Source of the DNA: CAWDVK01 sp963805715 | Lineage (GTDB): Bacteria > Actinomycetota > Actinomycetes > Streptosporangiales > Streptosporangiaceae | Length of the DNA stretch: 64,000 bases | Assembly (NCBI GenBank): GCA_963805715.1 | Contig: CAWDVK010000020.1 | Location: forward strand, 310,001 to 374,000 | Direction: 5' to 3' | In this document: one piece after another, positions 9,409 to 18,164 of the stretch | Position numbering within the stretch: position 1 is the stretch's first letter | Layout of the letters: each line of letters starts with the position of its first letter | Made by a program: the position numbers and the translations under genes | The notes under the pieces: generated by a model | Told to the model about the DNA's origin: nothing | Database searches by the model: none | The model's input: only the letters and a program-made list of their open reading frames with translations

Positions 9409-10739
9409 GCTCGCGCGCCGCGTCGGTCACCGGTGCCGGCCATGCACGCGACTAGCAGGCCGGACAGCGCCTCATAGGCCTGCGCCGCCGCAGGGCCGAG
9501 CGGCTCGCCCTGGTACGCATGTCCCGGTGCATGTCCCGGTGCATGTCCCGGTGCATGTCCCGGTGCACGCGCCGCGGGCCGATGCCTGGCCGGCAGGTCC
9601 TGCAGGCGATCGTCCCACGGCACCCTGACGATTGCCCGGCAACGACCGCGCGCCACCGCGGCGGCCTTCTCCACCTGCTGGACGGTCTGCTGGCTGACCC
9701 CGTTGAGCACCGTGATGGAAGCTGCTGCCAGCCGGGCATAACCATGCGCTTCGAGCCACTCATGAGTCATGGCGATGGCGTTCGCCGCGTCCGCGCTAGC
9801 CGGCGCGATCAGGACGAGCTGGTCAGCGACCGCCAGGGCCCTGGGCACCGCAGCGGCGGCCGGGTCGGTCAGGGTGAGCGGGTAGCGCGCAGCCACCACC
9901 TCGATAATGCGCCCGGCGTCGTCGCCATCGTCCGGCACGCTGCCCGTGATCACCTGAAGCCCCGAGTCCGGATCGCGGGGGTCGCGCCCGGCCCGGCCAG
10001 GACTGCCCGGCGCGGGCGGCAGCAGGCCGGTGACGGTCCTCGCCCGCTCGGTCAGTGAACCGTGCCCAGCGGGATTCAGGTCGAGCACGGCTACCGGCTC
10101 AGCCCGCAAGCTGGCCAGCGTTCGCCCGGTCAGCAGGGTCGTCGTCGTCTGCCCGGCGCCCACGGTGCAGCCGAGCAGCACGACCCGCCGCTGGCCGGGC
10201 AGCGGCATCCGCGCCCTGGTCCGGTCCCGCTCGCGCTGATCGGGATGACCCGGACGGTGACCACCACCCGGAACCACGACAACGTGCTCGTTCCAGCCGC
10301 CGGCGCGCTGGCCCGACGGACCGCCCAGCGCTCGCTCGACGACGCGCATGGGCCGCTGCGCCCCGGCGTTGCCGGTGACCGTCACAGCCGGCCTCTGCAC
10401 CGCTCGCGCGGGGGCAATCCGGGCCTGCGCGGGCACCGGCGGGATCGTGGACCTGCCGGAGCCGCCCGCGGGAGGCGGGCGGCTGCGCGGGCCTGGTGCG
10501 GGCCGGCCGCCCTGCGCCGGCCCAGCGGCGGCAGGCCGGCCTGAGCCGGCGTCCGGCCAGCCAGCCGCCGCGCCGCGCCCGTTCGCTGGCGGGCCGCCGA
10601 CTACCGCCGGCCTGGCGGCTGCGGCCGGCGTCTCGGTCACCGGCCTGGCAGCTGCGGCCGGCGTCGCGGTCACCGGCTTCTGGGCGGCGGCCCGCCGATC
10701 CGTCACCGTTGCCAGGGCGGCGGCAGGCCTGTCCGTCAC
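9405..10739 (-). CDS. MinD/ParA-like ATPase of the transfer cluster, altered P-loop
   Basis: The first 190 residues are disordered (Ala/Pro/Arg-rich). They are followed by a MinD/ParA-type domain with VVLLGCTVGAGQTTTT as P-loop, VLDLNPAG as the second motif, and DQLVLIAPAS. The usual lysine of the P-loop (GxGKT) is a glutamine here. A run of APGH repeats sits near the C-terminus. No Shine-Dalgarno sequence precedes the nominal start at 10739, which lies inside a 33-bp repeat shared with the end of the TcpE frame, so the true protein may be a TcpE-MinD fusion interrupted by one extra base. The role is probably placement or regulation of the transfer machine. ATP use is uncertain because of the altered P-loop. 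Confidence 0.65.
   Translation of the reverse strand: MTDRPAAALATVTDRRAAAQKPVTATPAAAARPVTETPAAAARPAVVGGPPANGRGAAAGWPDAGSGRPAAAGPAQGGRPAPGPRSRPPPAGGSGRSTIPPVPAQARIAPARAVQRPAVTVTGNAGAQRPMRVVERALGGPSGQRAGGWNEHVVVVPGGGHRPGHPDQRERDRTRARMPLPGQRRVVLLGCTVGAGQTTTTLLTGRTLASLRAEPVAVLDLNPAGHGSLTERARTVTGLLPPAPGSPGRAGRDPRDPDSGLQVITGSVPDDGDDAGRIIEVVAARYPLTLTDPAAAAVPRALAVADQLVLIAPASADAANAIAMTHEWLEAHGYARLAAASITVLNGVSQQTVQQVEKAAAVARGRCRAIVRVPWDDRLQDLPARHRPAARAPGHAPGHAPGHAPGHAYQGEPLGPAAAQAYEALSGLLVACMAGTGDRRGARA
9517..9564. repeat. Four 12-bp in-frame repeats (APGH coding)
   Basis: Four exact copies of GCATGTCCCGGT encode tandem APGH on the minus strand near the C-terminus of the MinD-like protein. Confidence 0.9.
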
Positions 10740-10899
10740 CGGCGCCGCGTGCGGCGGCAGGCCTGTCCGTCACCGGCGCCAGGGCGGCGGCAGGCCTGTC
10801 CGTCACCGGCGCCAGGGCGGCGGCCGGCCTGTCCGTCACCGGCCCGCGTGCGGCGGCAGGCCTGTCCGTCACCGGCCCGCGGGCAGCCGCGACAGCAGG
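10700..10899. repeat. 33-bp tandem repeat with one 34-bp copy
   Basis: Units beginning CCGTCACCGG recur at 10700, 10733, 10767, 10800, 10833 and 10866. All full units are 33 bases except the one at 10733-10766, which is 34 because it reads GGCGCCGCGTGCGG where the copy at 10833 has GGCCCGCGTGCGG. The repeats encode PVTDRPAAA-like peptides. The extra base moves the TcpE frame out of phase with the MinD-like frame. Confidence 0.9.
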
Positions 10900-11703
10900 A
10901 CTTCCGGTGACCGCAGGCTTGCCAGTCGCTGCGGGCCTGCCGGTGACGCCCGGCCTGGCCAGATCCGGCCACCCCGTGCCCGTCAGCCGGGCCAGGGCAA
11001 CCGGCCGCTCAGTGCGCGGCTCCGGCCAGCCGGTTCCCGATTCGGGCTGTCCGGCCCGAGCGAGCCGGGCCGCGGCCGCCGCCGACAGGCCGCCGCTCGC
11101 CTGTGGCCAGCGAGCGCGGGCCTGGCCGGCTGAACGAGCAGCGGCCTTCCTGGCCGGGCCGCCGGCCGCGGCGGGATCGGCGGCCGCATCGGGCACGGCG
11201 GCATCCGGCACCGCGGCATCCGGCATAGTCGCATCCGGCGTCTTGACATCGGCCATCAGATCCCTGGCCGCGACGCCGCTGGCTTCGGCGTCAGCATCCG
11301 GCACGTCAGCCGCCACAGTGGCGAGCGGCAGCGGCCGGGCCTGTCGCCACACCCGTCCCACCACCACGATCTCGTCCTTCTCGGCCAGCGGCGCCATCCG
11401 GCACCAGGTGCGCGGCTCGCTCAGGTAGCGAAGCTGCGAGGTAACCAGCTCGGGAAGTCGCTTTCCTTCCAGGACAGGCCGCGTCACCAGCCAGGTCAGG
11501 GCACCGGGAGGCAGGATGTACAGCCAGACGAGGGTATGGCTGAGCGGAACGCCCAGCAGCGCCAGGACGAGAACATAGGGAGCAGCGATAGCGGCGAACA
11601 CGACGATCTGGCCGACGGGCAGCGGCATCGGCAGCCGGAAGTCATACAGCTTGTAGAGCCGCTTCTCGATCCGCCAGATGTTCGTGTAGGTCGGCAGTTC
11701 CAC
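10740..11703 (-). CDS. TcpE family conjugal transfer membrane protein
   Basis: The N-terminal 130 residues carry the TcpE signature (WRIEKRLYKLYDFRLPMPLP) and two membrane helices at about residues 28-70, then VTRPVLEGKRLPELVTSQL. TcpE is a small inner-membrane protein needed for Tn916/pCW3-type transfer. A strong ribosome site (GGAAGGAGG) precedes the GTG at 11703. After about residue 150 the frame becomes Ala/Pro/Asp-rich repeats. The literal reading frame runs on to a stop at 10099, but that part overlaps and garbles the MinD-like gene, so I end the entry where the frame break occurs inside the 33-bp repeat. Normal TcpE proteins are much shorter, so either a fusion or a mis-framed tail is present. 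Confidence 0.75.
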
Positions 11704-11757
11704 GCGCTGTCCTCCTTCCGTCGTCCGCCGCTCGCGGCGCGCCAGCTAATGGCACGA

Positions 11758-12015
11758 TCAGTGCACGCCGAGCGCGTTCGTGATGCCGGTCGCGATGGCC
11801 TGCACAATGCCAGGCGTGTAGAACACGATGGCAATCGCCACGGCGAGCACGATGAATTGAACGAAGCGAATGATCTCGCGCGTGAACAGGAAAAAGATGG
11901 CCACGATTCCGACAATTCCGAGGAATAGCGGCCCGAACAGGCCCTGCAGGTAACTGACAAGGCCGGTTGTGCTCAGCGCGATGGCGGATGCCGCGATCAT
12001 CAGGTGCGACGACAT
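11758..12015 (-). CDS. Small two-helix membrane protein (TcpD/VirB2-like position)
   Basis: The 85-residue protein consists almost wholly of two or three hydrophobic helices (about residues 5-30, 32-50 and 52-75) joined by a short TREII segment. Size and position between TcpC and TcpE match the small TcpD-type or pilin-like components of conjugation clusters, though no sequence motif proves it. It starts about 65 bases after the TcpC stop and has a GGAG-like ribosome site (CCCCGGAGAACTG) upstream of its ATG. Confidence 0.65.
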   Translation of the reverse strand: MSSHLMIAASAIALSTTGLVSYLQGLFGPLFLGIVGIVAIFFLFTREIIRFVQFIVLAVAIAIVFYTPGIVQAIATGITNALGVH

Positions 12016-12079
12016 CAGTTCTCCGGGGGGTTCATATGAGCGCGACTAGCAGGGGGTCTAGGCGTTCGGGACTGGTGGC

Positions 12080-13072
12080 TCAGGGCGGCCCCGACTGCGC
12101 CTGGGTTGACGCGCCGATGGCCTGGACATACCAGCTAGTGCCCTGCCGGACGACGGTCATCTGATAGGTCATCTCCAGCCCGCCTGGCGCGGCCCCGACA
12201 GCCTGGCCCGAAGCCGGTGAAGCCGCCCCGGTGGCCTGATGCCAGAGCACGGTAACGGTGATGTTCCTGGCTGAGCCGCCGAATGGCACCGTCACGTTCT
12301 GAATCGATCCGAAGGCGAACGCGCCATTCAGGCCCGTTACCTGCGTCCCCTTGGCCAGGTAGCGGCTGAGGGTAACCTGGTCGCCGCTCGCGTAGGCCTG
12401 AAAGAACCCGGGCAGCTCGGCCGTGAGGGCCGCCGCCGTAACGGAGTCTGCCTGCTGACTGGCTGGCTGAGGCGGCGCTATCCTGGCCAGCGCCGGCAGC
12501 AGCGCCGGCTCCCCGGATACGACCATGCCGCCGTCGGCGGAGTAGATCGGCACGGCCAGCTCGATCAGGCTGTCGCTGACCTGCGCGAGCAGGGTCACGA
12601 TAGCGGAATGGTCATTTTGCACTGATATCGCGGCGACTTGCTCGCTCTGCAGCCGCTCCGTTCCCGCGCCATTCCAGCCGAGCTGCGGATCAGTTCCTGT
12701 CGGCAGGAAGGCCGATAGCTCGGCGGCGCGCTGGCCTGCCGTCGCCGGATTGAAGTTCAGGTAAACGGCGCCGAATTCCTGCGCGTAGGACTTCGCAAGG
12801 CTCACCGGGAAGGTGGGGCCGGCCGCCGCCGCGGCGCCAGCGGGAGGTGCGGCTGCGGGCTTGGTCATGATGGCGGCCACGCCGCGGAATGCGATCAGGA
12901 GCAGTGCCGCCCAGGCGACGGCGCGGAGCACCCAGATGGCCCACCGTCCGCCTGCGCCCCGCCACGGGACGGCTGCCTGCCGCCCCTTTCGCGCGGGGAT
13001 GGGGACCCCGGCCAGCGTTTCGTCATGAACAGCCGACTGCTCATCGCGATCAAGGGTCGCCCTGCGAGCCAT
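12080..13072 (-). CDS. TcpC-like conjugal transfer protein
   Basis: The 330-residue protein has a basic cytoplasmic N-terminus, one membrane helix at about residues 43-65, an Ala/Pro linker, and two consecutive NTF2-like domains as in TcpC of pCW3 and Orf13 of Tn916. TcpC is the VirB8-like scaffold of these systems. The ATG at 13072 is chosen because GGAGG stands five bases upstream. A longer in-frame start at 13219 lacks a ribosome site and adds low-similarity residues. It is the first gene of the transfer operon, which then runs without a gap over about 70 bases to the VirB8-like and hydrolase genes. Confidence 0.8.
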   Translation of the reverse strand: MARRATLDRDEQSAVHDETLAGVPIPARKGRQAAVPWRGAGGRWAIWVLRAVAWAALLLIAFRGVAAIMTKPAAAPPAGAAAAAGPTFPVSLAKSYAQEFGAVYLNFNPATAGQRAAELSAFLPTGTDPQLGWNGAGTERLQSEQVAAISVQNDHSAIVTLLAQVSDSLIELAVPIYSADGGMVVSGEPALLPALARIAPPQPASQQADSVTAAALTAELPGFFQAYASGDQVTLSRYLAKGTQVTGLNGAFAFGSIQNVTVPFGGSARNITVTVLWHQATGAASPASGQAVGAAPGGLEMTYQMTVVRQGTSWYVQAIGASTQAQSGPP

Positions 13073-13717
13073 CACACCTCCGTCCCCCTCCTGCGCCTGC
13101 GCAGCAAGGAGTGGCGGCACTCCCTTGCCCGTGTCGGGCACCATTCTGCGCCAAAACGCCCAGCCACTTCTGGCATTGACACAGCCGACGCGCCGGATGT
13201 CATCGGATTTATACCGCAATTAACCCGCCGGGGGCCAAAGCTGCGGCCGTTACCAGCGGGCATGACCTGGCAAGAATGCTGACCATCTGGGCGCGGACCG
13301 TCTTGATCCGCGGCCGGCCGACGGCCCGCGGTGCCACTGCCCCGGCCGGCTGCCGGGCGGACGGCCCGGCCCGGCCGGACGGGCGCGAGGACGGGATCCG
13401 CATCGGCGGCCGCCGGTGAAACCGCCCCGCGCCGGGACTTGCTTGCCTGCATATACCTGTCCTGATTCGCGGCCCGCCCACAGGCCGGCGTCGTCCGACC
13501 GTCTGTCCGGCTCCGTTGCCGGCTCCAGCAGAGCCCACCTACTGTGACGATTCGTGTGACGTCCGCCTGTGACAGGCTCTTCGCGGCGCTGCTAGCCGCA
13601 GGGTCCGGTGCAGAAATGGCGGAGGCGCTGATCGGCAGCGCGGTTCCGGCCCCGGCGGGAAAGGCAGCCTTCTGGCCGCCGGGGCCACGGGCGATCAGGA
13701 CATGAGGTGCGGCAGCG
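13073..13717. other. 645-base region upstream of the transfer operon; no gene seen
   Basis: No convincing gene is visible. An AT-richer island at about 13205-13230 contains GGTATAAAT on the minus strand and may be part of the transfer-operon promoter. Three direct TGTGAC motifs lie at 13543, 13555 and 13568, spaced 12 and 13 bases. Neither a clear minus-35 box nor a terminator for the oligopeptidase gene can be assigned with confidence. Confidence 0.5.
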
Positions 13718-15850
13718 CTAGGCCGCTGCGCCGATGACGGCGATCCAGGCGAGCACCATGGCCTCCTCATGCCAGGCGTCGTAACGGCCGCTGCGGCCAC
13801 CGTGCCCGGCGACCATCTCCGTCTTGAGCAGGAACGGGCCGCCCTTTGCTTCCGCCTGCAGCCTGGCGATCCACTTGGCCGGCTCCCGGTACAGCACCCG
13901 GGTGTCGTTCAGGCTGGTGACCGCGAGGATGGGCGGGTAGACGGCGTCAGGATCGATGTTCTCGTAGGGCGAGTAGGACTTCATGTAGTGGTAGACCTCG
14001 GGGTCATGCAGCGGGTCGCCCCACTCCTCCCACTCGGTCACCGTCAGCGGCAGCGACGGATCCAGGATGCTGGTCAGCGCGTCGACGAACGGGACCTGCG
14101 CGACCACGCCGCCGAAGGCATCTGGCGCGATGTTCACGGCGGCGCCGACCAGCAGGCCGCCGGCCGAGCCGCCGCGCGAGATCAGCCGCTGCGGCAACGT
14201 CCAGCCCTCGCTGACCAGGTGCCGAGCGCTGGCCACGAAATCAGTGAACGTGTTGACCTTGCTGAGCATCTTGCCGTCGTCATACCACCGCCGGCCCATC
14301 TCGCCGCCTCCGCGGATGTGCGCGATCGCATAGGCGAAGCCGCGATCCAGCAGGGACAGCCGCGGGATCGAGAAGCCGGGGTCGGCCGAGATCTCGTAGC
14401 TGCCGTACCCGTAGAGCAGGAACGGCGCGCTGCCGTCCCGCGGAGTGCCCTTGCGGCAGACCAGTGAGATCGGGATCCGGGTGCCGTCACGGGCGGTCGC
14501 CCATTCGCGGTACTGCTCGTAATCCGCCGGGTCGTACTCGGCTCCGCTCGGCAGCGGCAGCACCGGCCGCCGCCGCAGCAGGGTCAGCTCGCCGGTCTCG
14601 GTGTCGTAGTCATATACCGAGTCGGGCGTTACCAGCGAGACATATCCGAGCCGGTACGCCCGCGAGTGATATTCGGGGTTCGCGCCCGGCATCACCCGGT
14701 AAACCGGCTCGGGAAAGTCGATCTCGCGCGCGCTGCCGTCGGAGCGCAGCACCAGCAGGCCGGTCAGCCCGTCCCGGCGCAGGTGCACGACCAGGTGATC
14801 GGCGAAGGCGTCCACGCCGAGCAGCCGGACGCCAGGGCTGTGCCTGATCAGCGGCGTCCAGGCCGACGGGTCGGTGAGCGGCGCCTCGGCCAGCTCGAAG
14901 TTCTCCGCCTGGTCGTTGTGCAGGATGAGCAGCCGGTCGGTGCCGTCCGCCGTTACCTGGTGCTCGACCTCGTATTCCAGTCCCTGCCGCCGCGGTGTCA
15001 CGACGGTGAAGTCGCCGGTCGGGGTGGTGGCGTCCAGCAGCCACGCCTCGCTAGTCAGCTTGCTTGAGGCCGAGATGACCAGGAAGCGCTCGCTGCGGGT
15101 CAGCCCGACGCCGACCCAGAACCGCTCGTCCGGCTCCTCGAACACGATCACGTCATCGCTGGCCGGGGTGCCCATGAGGTGCCGCCAGACCCGGTACGGC
15201 CGCCACGCCTGGTCGACGGTCACGTAGAACAGCGCCGAGCCATCGGCCGACCAGGCGCTGCCGTAGAAGGTGTCGGGGATCTCGTCCGGCGCGGTCTCCC
15301 CCGATACCAGGTCCTTGAACCGCATGGTGAAGCGCTCGCTGCCGGCGAAGTCGGTGGAGTAGGCGAGCAGCCTGCTGTCGGGACTGACGTCGAAGGCGCC
15401 CAGCGAGAAGAACTGCCCGTCACCGGCGAGCTCGTTGCCGTCGAGCAGGACTTCCTCGCCATCCAGCGGCCCGCCCTCCTCGGTCATCGGCGGCCCGGCG
15501 TCATCGGGCCGGACGGCGCGCCGGCACTGCAGGGAGTACTGCTTCCCCTCGACGGTCCGGGAGTAATACCACCAGCCGCCCTTGCGGCTGGGCACCGACA
15601 GGTCGGTCTCCTGCGTCCTGGCCCTGATCTCCTCGAAAATCACCCCGCGCAGGGCTTCCTGGTCCGCGGTCATCGCCGCGGTGTAGGCGTTCTCGGCCTC
15701 CAGGAACGCGATGGTCTCCGGGTTCTCCTTAGCGGCGAGCCAGGCGAACTCGTCGACCACGGCATCGCCGTGAAAGGTGCGCTCGGCCGGGATGCGCCGG
15801 GCAGCGGGAGGCGTCGCGACGGCCTCGTTGCCAGTCGGGTTGAGGGTCAT
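13718..15850 (-). CDS. ptrB: Oligopeptidase B, S9 family serine peptidase
   Basis: The 710-residue length and domain order fit prolyl-oligopeptidase-family oligopeptidase B: an N-terminal beta-propeller to about residue 420, then an alpha/beta-hydrolase domain with the nucleophile motif GGSAGG (in SRGGSAGGLLVGA), a catalytic Asp in NDTRV and a catalytic His in AGHGGRSGR. The family cleaves short peptides after Lys or Arg in the cytoplasm. The ATG at 15850 gives the usual N-terminus (PPAARRIPAERTFHGD). It stands alone, upstream of the transfer operon but separated by 645 bases. Confidence 0.92.
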   Translation of the reverse strand: MTLNPTGNEAVATPPAARRIPAERTFHGDAVVDEFAWLAAKENPETIAFLEAENAYTAAMTADQEALRGVIFEEIRARTQETDLSVPSRKGGWWYYSRTVEGKQYSLQCRRAVRPDDAGPPMTEEGGPLDGEEVLLDGNELAGDGQFFSLGAFDVSPDSRLLAYSTDFAGSERFTMRFKDLVSGETAPDEIPDTFYGSAWSADGSALFYVTVDQAWRPYRVWRHLMGTPASDDVIVFEEPDERFWVGVGLTRSERFLVISASSKLTSEAWLLDATTPTGDFTVVTPRRQGLEYEVEHQVTADGTDRLLILHNDQAENFELAEAPLTDPSAWTPLIRHSPGVRLLGVDAFADHLVVHLRRDGLTGLLVLRSDGSAREIDFPEPVYRVMPGANPEYHSRAYRLGYVSLVTPDSVYDYDTETGELTLLRRRPVLPLPSGAEYDPADYEQYREWATARDGTRIPISLVCRKGTPRDGSAPFLLYGYGSYEISADPGFSIPRLSLLDRGFAYAIAHIRGGGEMGRRWYDDGKMLSKVNTFTDFVASARHLVSEGWTLPQRLISRGGSAGGLLVGAAVNIAPDAFGGVVAQVPFVDALTSILDPSLPLTVTEWEEWGDPLHDPEVYHYMKSYSPYENIDPDAVYPPILAVTSLNDTRVLYREPAKWIARLQAEAKGGPFLLKTEMVAGHGGRSGRYDAWHEEAMVLAWIAVIGAAA

Positions 15851-16013
15851 GAAACCAGAGTCTACGAAGCGCGCCGGAGCAGTCAGCGCGGCGGATTCTG
15901 CCGCTGCGGGTCAGCGGTGGCCTGGACCCGCCGGCTCGCGCCGTTCCACCTCGGCCATCGGGATCTCCGCGCGCTCAGGACCGCGCCGTCGCCTCCCTGA
16001 CCGGCACGCCCGG

Positions 16014-16661
16014 CTAGCGCCCGGGGGCGTGCGCCGCGGCGGGCAGCCGCCGGATCACCGCGCCGCCACTCGGCACGCTGGCGGCACCGGGCCGGCCGCA
16101 GCCCGCGTGCGGCACATCGCAGCCAGGCCCGGCCACCCCGGCCGGATGCGACAGCGCGCACCCCAGACGGGCCAGGAACCCGTGCGCCGTGGCGGCTGCG
16201 CAGCGGAGCCAGATCGACCGGCTCAGCTCGGCGTGCACCATGCTGCATGGCGGCCGGTACGCTCCCGCCAGCGTGGGCACCGATGCCTGGTCCCCGGCCA
16301 GCCCGGGGGGCGCCCGGTACACCCCGTTCAGCGCGAGCACGCAGGCCTCCTCCCCGCAGGGCCTCAGCGTGATATCGGCGTCCAGAGCCGGGAACAGCGC
16401 GCCGCCAGGGCCGATCGCCGCCCAGCGCAGCGCGAGCCGGACACCGGTGTCCATTCCCGCCACGTCACCCAGCTGTACCTGGGACAGTCGCGAGATCCCG
16501 GCCCCGGACCCGGTCGCGCCATCGCGGGTCAGGCTGGCAGTGCCGTCACCGTAGGCGCCCTCAGCGGCCCAGAGCATCAGGCCGCCGTCGGCCAGTCTGG
16601 CCAGCTTGGCGCTGGCCGCGGGGAAGCTGACATCCAGCAGGCTCTTCTCTGCGACGAACAT
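16014..16661 (-). CDS. Conserved actinobacterial hypothetical protein (SRPBCC-like)
   Basis: This 215-residue protein begins MFVAEKSLLDV and contains VRLALRWAAIGPGGALFPALDADITL, a pattern I recognise from uncharacterised actinobacterial proteins of about 150-170 residues with a probable lipid-binding-like (SRPBCC) fold. The last 50 residues after HGFLARLG are Cys/Gly/Pro-rich and do not look conserved, so the frame may run beyond the ancestral stop. Function is unknown. No operon partner is visible, since the oligopeptidase gene begins 163 bases downstream. Confidence 0.65.
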   Translation of the reverse strand: MFVAEKSLLDVSFPAASAKLARLADGGLMLWAAEGAYGDGTASLTRDGATGSGAGISRLSQVQLGDVAGMDTGVRLALRWAAIGPGGALFPALDADITLRPCGEEACVLALNGVYRAPPGLAGDQASVPTLAGAYRPPCSMVHAELSRSIWLRCAAATAHGFLARLGCALSHPAGVAGPGCDVPHAGCGRPGAASVPSGGAVIRRLPAAAHAPGR

Positions 16662-16866
16662 GCTGGCCAGTCAACCGATCCCGGCCCCGCTGCGGCAGGG
16701 ACCGATGTCCCTTCCGGCCATGCCATAGGTCCGGGCCGGCCCGCGCGGCCGGGACCCGGCGCGCGGGAAGCAGGATTCCTGGTCACGCTGCGCTGACGGT
16801 ACGACGCGCGCCTGCTGATCAGGCGATTAGCGGAAGACGCATCGCACTGCGCGCAGACGCCTCTTT

Positions 16867-17958
16867 TTACACATTGAACCGGAACTCGACCACGTCGCCG
16901 TCGTGCATGACATAGTCCTTGCCCTCGATCCGTGCCTTTCCGGCCGAGCGCGCCGCCGGCACCGATCCCGCGGCCATCAGGTCATCGAAAGACACGATCT
17001 CGGCCTTGATGAAGCCGCGCTGGAAGTCGGAGTGGATGACGCCTGCCGCCTCCGGCGCGGTGGCCCCGACCGGGATGGTCCAGGCTCGTGACTCCTTCGG
17101 CCCGGCCGTCAGGTAGGTCGACAGGCCCAGCGCGGCGAAGCCCGCCCTGGCCAGCTGGGCCAGCCCCGGCTCACCCATGCCCAGCTCGGCCAGCATCTCG
17201 GCCGCGTCCTGCGGCGACAGCTCGGCCAGCTCAGCCTCGGTCTTCGCGTCCAGGAAGATCGACTCGGCTGGCGCGACCAGCGCGGCTAGCCGCTCGTGCA
17301 GCTTGGTGTCGGCCAGCTCGGCCTCGTCCACGTTGAATGCGTACAGGAACGGCTTGGCCGTCAGCAGCTGCAGCTCCCGCAGGTCGGCCAGGTCGATCCC
17401 GGCGGCGGCCGCGCCTGCGAACAGCGTGGTGCCGCCGTCGAGCACCTGCTGAGCCCTGGCGGCGGCCTCGGCGGCGCGGACCCGGTCCCGGTCGCGGCCG
17501 AACTTGGCCTCCTTGGCCAGCCGCGGCACGGCCTTCTCTAGCGTCTGCAGGTCAGCGAGGATGAGCTCGGTCGCCACCGTCTCGATGTCCCGCTCGGGTG
17601 AGATGTCACCGTCCACGTGGCTCACGTCCGGGTCGGTGAAGACCCGGACCACCTGGCAGATCGCGTCGGTCTCGCGGATATGGGAGAGGAACTGGTTGCC
17701 GAGCCCCTGGCCCTGCGACGCGCCGCGGACCAGCCCGGCGATGTCCACGAACCGCACGGTCGCCGGGATGATCTTGGCCGAGTCGTACAGGCCGGCCAGC
17801 GCGTCCAGGCGGGGATCGGGGATGCCGACGACGCCAACATTCGGCTCGATGGTCGCGAACGGGTAGTTGGACGCCAGCACGGTAGCCCGGGTCAGCGCGT
17901 TGAACAGGGTGGACTTGCCGACGTTGGGCAATCCGACGATTCCGATGGACAGGCTCAC
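16867..17958 (-). CDS. ychF: Ribosome-associated ATPase YchF (Obg family)
   Basis: The 363-residue protein starts MSLSIGIVGLPNVGKST with an intact P-loop, then NYPFATIEPN, VDIAGLVRGAS (G3) and NVDE, where YchF has its altered G4 motif that prefers ATP over GTP. It ends with the TGS domain (about residues 280-363, with KEDYVM-like KDYVMHDGDVVEFRFNV). Start is GTG at 17958, which gives exactly the family N-terminus. YchF is a cytoplasmic, translation-linked P-loop ATPase. The gene is monocistronic and divergent from rmuC. Confidence 0.96.
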   Translation of the reverse strand: MSLSIGIVGLPNVGKSTLFNALTRATVLASNYPFATIEPNVGVVGIPDPRLDALAGLYDSAKIIPATVRFVDIAGLVRGASQGQGLGNQFLSHIRETDAICQVVRVFTDPDVSHVDGDISPERDIETVATELILADLQTLEKAVPRLAKEAKFGRDRDRVRAAEAAARAQQVLDGGTTLFAGAAAAGIDLADLRELQLLTAKPFLYAFNVDEAELADTKLHERLAALVAPAESIFLDAKTEAELAELSPQDAAEMLAELGMGEPGLAQLARAGFAALGLSTYLTAGPKESRAWTIPVGATAPEAAGVIHSDFQRGFIKAEIVSFDDLMAAGSVPAARSAGKARIEGKDYVMHDGDVVEFRFNV

Positions 17959-18164
17959 CCGGCGAGTCTAGACGCCCCGCCGGGTGAGCCTGGCCCCCGT
18001 GCCACCGGCCCTTCTGTGCCACGACCCGGCCCGTCCGGGCGCTGGCCCGGCCGCCGGGCGGCTCGCGGCCCGCCAGCCATAGATGCCGGATGCCTCCGCT
18101 GCCGGGCGCCCGACGGGCGTGTCGCGCCCGGAACTGTCGGCCGGCGCTGCCAGCATGGACAGAT

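Noticed and set aside
10099..10739. Continuation of the TcpE frame to 10099 as real protein
   Set aside because: It overlaps the MinD-like domain in another frame by 640 bases and turns into Arg/Gly-rich mirror sequence.
2319..13072. The cluster as an ordinary integrative element
   Set aside because: No integrase, excisionase, replication gene or flanking att repeats were found in the window, so I describe only the transfer machine.
13209..13538. A 109-codon minus-strand gene upstream of tcpC
   Set aside because: Arg/Ala/Gly-rich composition, no ribosome site, no recognisable domain.
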